Positions 5,027-7,680 of a DNA stretch of 7,680 nt are shown here, one piece after another. The stretch covers positions 1,222 through 8,901 of the forward strand of contig PLQY01000026.1 in NCBI GenBank assembly GCA_003160265.1, in the 5' to 3' direction. Each line of letters starts with the position of its first letter. Position 1 is the first letter of the stretch. The DNA comes from Peptococcaceae bacterium (GTDB taxonomy: Bacteria; Bacillota; DSM-12270; Thermacetogeniales; Thermacetogeniaceae). Position numbers and translations under genes: made by a program. Below the pieces are notes generated by a model, which was not told the origin of the DNA, made no database searches, and saw nothing but the letters and a program-made list of their open reading frames with translations.

Positions 5027-7680
5027 GTGAAGATCTTGGAAAGCCGGTTCTACGAAGGCCGGAACATCTGGAGCCCGCGTCCGGTGCTTCAAGCGCAGCT
5101 TTTTTTAAGCCTGCGGGAACAAGTACCCACCAGCGAGATCTCCGGTTTTAACGAGACCCTTGCAGTCCATTTGCCCGGACTGGCGGAGCACGCCTGCTCC
5201 CGGGGCTACGCGGGCGGCTTTCTGGAGCGCCTGCATGAGGGAACCTACCTCGGCCACGTGGTGGAGCATGTGGCCCTGGAGGTCCAGTCCGCCGCCGGTT
5301 TTCCGGTATCATTCGGCAAGACCTTGGGGGGAAATGTCCCCGACACCTGGGACCTGATCATCTCCTGCCGAACACCGGAACTTGGAACTGCCGCCCTGGA
5401 GACTGCGGTGGGCCTGGTCTCCGCCGTGCTGGAGGGGCGGCCCTACGAGACCGGGGCGGCGCTCGAACGCCTGGAGGCGGTGGGAGATGCCTCCTGCCCG
5501 GGGCCAAGCACCGGGAGCATCCTGGAGGGCTGCCGCCGGCGAGGGATCCCGGTCCTTTCCCTGGGCGAGGACAGCCTCTACCAGTTGGGCTACGGTTGTT
5601 GTGGCAGGGTGATCCAGGCCACCATGACCTCCCGGACCTCGGCGATCGCCGTGGGCATCTGCTGTGACAAGGTACAGACCAAGAGACTGCTGGCTGCATC
5701 TTCCCTGCCCGTGCCCTGGGGGTCGGTGGCAACCACCCTGCCGGATGCCCAGGCAGCAGCCCTGGCCCTGGGCTATCCGGTGGCTGTCAAGCCCTGCCAC
5801 GGCAACCAGGGAAAGGCAGTCAGCCTCAACCTGGCCAATTTAAAAGAGGTGTCGGCTGCTTTCCGGATTGCCCAGCACTATGATCAGCAGGTACTGGTGG
5901 AGGAATACGTTCAGGGAAGGCAATACCGGCTGCTGGTGATCGGCAACCGGTTGGCGGCGGCAGCAGAGCGATTTCCGGCCGCGGTGCGCGGAGACGGCGC
6001 CCGTAGCGTCCGGGAATTGGCGGACCTGGCTAACCAGGACCCTTGCCGCGGCGAGGGTCACACCCGGGCGCTGACCAGGCTGAGCATAGACCCGGCCGCC
6101 ATCTTGGTGCTGGCGCGTCAGGGGTACGCTCCGGACAGCATACCGCCACGGGGGGCGCCGGTGCTGCTGCGGGACAATGCCAACCTCAGCACCGGTGGCA
6201 CTGCCGAGGATGTCACCGCCCTGGTGCATCCGGAAAATGCCTATCTAGCGGTACAGGCCGCTCTGCTGCTGGGTCTGGACGTGGCCGGGATCGACCTGGT
6301 CACACCGGATATTGCCGCCCCGGTCCGGAAGACCGGCGGCCGGATCATCGAGGTCAACGCCGCTCCAGGCTTCAGGATGCACCTGAACCCGAGCGGGGGC
6401 GTCCCCCGTCCGGTTGGGCAGACCTTGGTGGACTATCTGTTTCCGCCCGGGTGTGCGGCAAGTATTCCGGTAATCTCGGTAACCGGGACCAACGGCAAGA
6501 CCACCACCGTGCGTCTCCTCGGGCACATCTTCCAGCAGCAGGGGAAATCCGTTGGGATGACCACTACCGGGGGGATCTACATCAACACCAGCTGTGTCTG
6601 CAAGGGAGACACCACCGGCCCCAACAGCGCCCGGACCGTGCTGCGTGACCCGGCGGTGGAAGTGGCGGTGCTGGAGACTGCCAGGGGTGGTATCCTGCGG
6701 GCCGGGCTGGGTTACGACCTGGCTGACGTGGCGGTAGTCACCAACATCGCCTCGGACCACCTCGGCCAGGACGGGATCGAGACCCTGGAAGACCTGTTCT
6801 GGATCAAGTCGCTGGTAGCGGAGGCGGTCAAAAAGGACGGCTACGTGGTGCTGAACGCCGACGACTCCTTTGCCGCCAGGTTTGCCCAGCGAACCCGGGC
6901 AAACCTGGTCTATTTCAGCATGTACGGGAACAACCTGCTGGTGCGGCGTCACCTGAGTACCGGAGGCTGCGCCGTGTTCGCCAAGGACGGCAGCGTCTAT
7001 TTCTGCCGGGGCGAAGAGGCCGTCAGGATTATCGGCCTCAAGGCCATTCGGGCCGGAATGGGCGGCCGGGCGCTGCATAACCTGGAGAACGCCCTGGCCG
7101 CCACCGCGGCGGCCTGTGTCTGCGGGTTGCATCCGGCGGTAATCAGGCACGGCCTGCGCACCTTCGGCACCGAACTCGCCCACAATCCGGGGCGCTTGAT
7201 GGTGAGGCGGATGGGGAGGGTGATGGTGATCGTGGACTTTGGCCACAATGCCTCGGCCTTCCGTCGCATCGCCGAGTTTGCCCGGTCCCTGAAGCCACGC
7301 CGGCTGCTGGGGGTGGTGGGCGTACCCGGCGACCGGGGCGACGACCAGATAGAGGTAGCGGGAGAAGCGCTGGGGGCGGCCTTCGACGAGCTGTTCATCA
7401 AGGAGGACAATGACCTCCGTGGCCGGACCCCGGGAGAGACTGCGGGGCTGCTCTACAAAGGGGCGTGCCGGGCAGGTCTGCCGCAGGTCTGCCTGAACCT
7501 GATTCCCGGCGAGGCCGAGGCTGCCCAGGAGGCCTTCCGCCGCGCCCAGCCCGGAGATGTGCTGGTGATCTTTTATGAGAACCTGGAAGGGGTGCTGGCG
7601 GTGCTGGATGCGGTTGAAAGCAGCCATACCCCGGCGGCCGCGCCGGGCGGCGCCATGTCCAGCGCCACCTTGATTGTGAG
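5027..7680 (+). CDS. cphA: Cyanophycin synthetase, CphA1 type (3' partial)
   Basis: Makes cyanophycin from Asp, Arg and ATP. From GTG 5027 the frame is open for 884 codons to the window edge; known enzymes are about 870-900 residues, so little is missing. N-terminal domain (about 1-165): FNETL, then GHVVEHVALE with H77, E80 and H81. ATP-grasp domain, which adds Asp to the backbone (about 177-478): DKVQTK (K215), KPCHGNQG (255-262), EEY at 292, DNANLSTGG and EVNAAPGFRMHLNPSGG (from 442). Mur-ligase-like domain, which adds Arg (from about 480): P-loop GTNGKTTT (487-494), NIASDHLGQDG, ALHNLENALAA, HNPGR, DFGHN (737-741) and GVPGDRG. The intact P-loop separates it from CphA2, in which that site is lost. 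Oddities: 19 cysteines including CC pairs in GYGCCGRV and GICCDK, a divergent N-domain (WSPRPV, FGKTLGGN), and an Ala/Gly-rich tail near the window end. Likely co-transcribed with cphB and possibly driven by its own forespore promoter. Confidence 0.95.
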   Translation, partial: MKILESRFYEGRNIWSPRPVLQAQLFLSLREQVPTSEISGFNETLAVHLPGLAEHACSRGYAGGFLERLHEGTYLGHVVEHVALEVQSAAGFPVSFGKTLGGNVPDTWDLIISCRTPELGTAALETAVGLVSAVLEGRPYETGAALERLEAVGDASCPGPSTGSILEGCRRRGIPVLSLGEDSLYQLGYGCCGRVIQATMTSRTSAIAVGICCDKVQTKRLLAASSLPVPWGSVATTLPDAQAAALALGYPVAVKPCHGNQGKAVSLNLANLKEVSAAFRIAQHYDQQVLVEEYVQGRQYRLLVIGNRLAAAAERFPAAVRGDGARSVRELADLANQDPCRGEGHTRALTRLSIDPAAILVLARQGYAPDSIPPRGAPVLLRDNANLSTGGTAEDVTALVHPENAYLAVQAALLLGLDVAGIDLVTPDIAAPVRKTGGRIIEVNAAPGFRMHLNPSGGVPRPVGQTLVDYLFPPGCAASIPVISVTGTNGKTTTVRLLGHIFQQQGKSVGMTTTGGIYINTSCVCKGDTTGPNSARTVLRDPAVEVAVLETARGGILRAGLGYDLADVAVVTNIASDHLGQDGIETLEDLFWIKSLVAEAVKKDGYVVLNADDSFAARFAQRTRANLVYFSMYGNNLLVRRHLSTGGCAVFAKDGSVYFCRGEEAVRIIGLKAIRAGMGGRALHNLENALAATAAACVCGLHPAVIRHGLRTFGTELAHNPGRLMVRRMGRVMVIVDFGHNASAFRRIAEFARSLKPRRLLGVVGVPGDRGDDQIEVAGEALGAAFDELFIKEDNDLRGRTPGETAGLLYKGACRAGLPQVCLNLIPGEAEAAQEAFRRAQPGDVLVIFYENLEGVLAVLDAVESSHTPAAAPGGAMSSATLIV

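Noticed and set aside
6245..7627. Long open frame on the minus strand (460 codons) opposite cphA
   Set aside because: It is antisense to the well-conserved ATP-grasp and Mur-ligase domains of cphA; its His/Pro/Gly/Gln-rich translation matches no family I know, as expected of a GC-rich shadow frame.

Overview
The window reads as part of the chromosome of an endospore-forming, GC-rich Firmicute, most like the Peptococcaceae/Moorella-type clostridia. This rests on two SPOCS (DUF3794) spore-envelope proteins, a clear SpoIIR and strong AGGAGG-type ribosome binding sites. The genus is an inference. I see no phage, IS, CRISPR, tRNA or rRNA.

Layout, left to right. (1) 1-1354, +: the 3' part of a SipL-like spore morphogenesis protein with tandem SPOCS repeats and a C-terminal LysM; its start lies outside the window, and one repeat carries a histidine-rich insert. 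(2) 1497-2300, +: a second SPOCS protein fused to a carboxypeptidase-regulatory-like beta-sandwich, ended by a strong intrinsic terminator at 2337-2380. (3) 2498-3244, +: spoIIR, the forespore signal that triggers pro-sigmaE processing, behind a good sigmaF-type promoter. (4) 3251-3973, -: a ZIP-family metal transporter convergent with spoIIR across a 6-bp gap. (5) 4042-4875, +: cyanophycinase (cphB) from a TTG start. (6) 5027 to the window end, +: cyanophycin synthetase (cphA), open for 884 codons without a stop.

How it fits together: cphB and cphA degrade and make the nitrogen/carbon reserve polymer cyanophycin (multi-Arg-poly-Asp). They share a strand with no terminator between them, so co-transcription is likely. 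The 151-bp gap before cphA also holds a second sigmaF-like promoter (GTATA, then GGAAAAATA) resembling the one before spoIIR. With the SPOCS genes and spoIIR alongside, this suggests cyanophycin metabolism tied to sporulation, with cphA possibly boosted in the forespore. That is the most interesting hypothesis here. Other points for a second look are the His-rich SPOCS insert, the unusual SPOCS/beta-sandwich fusion, and a cyanophycin synthetase with a divergent N-terminal domain and many cysteines.
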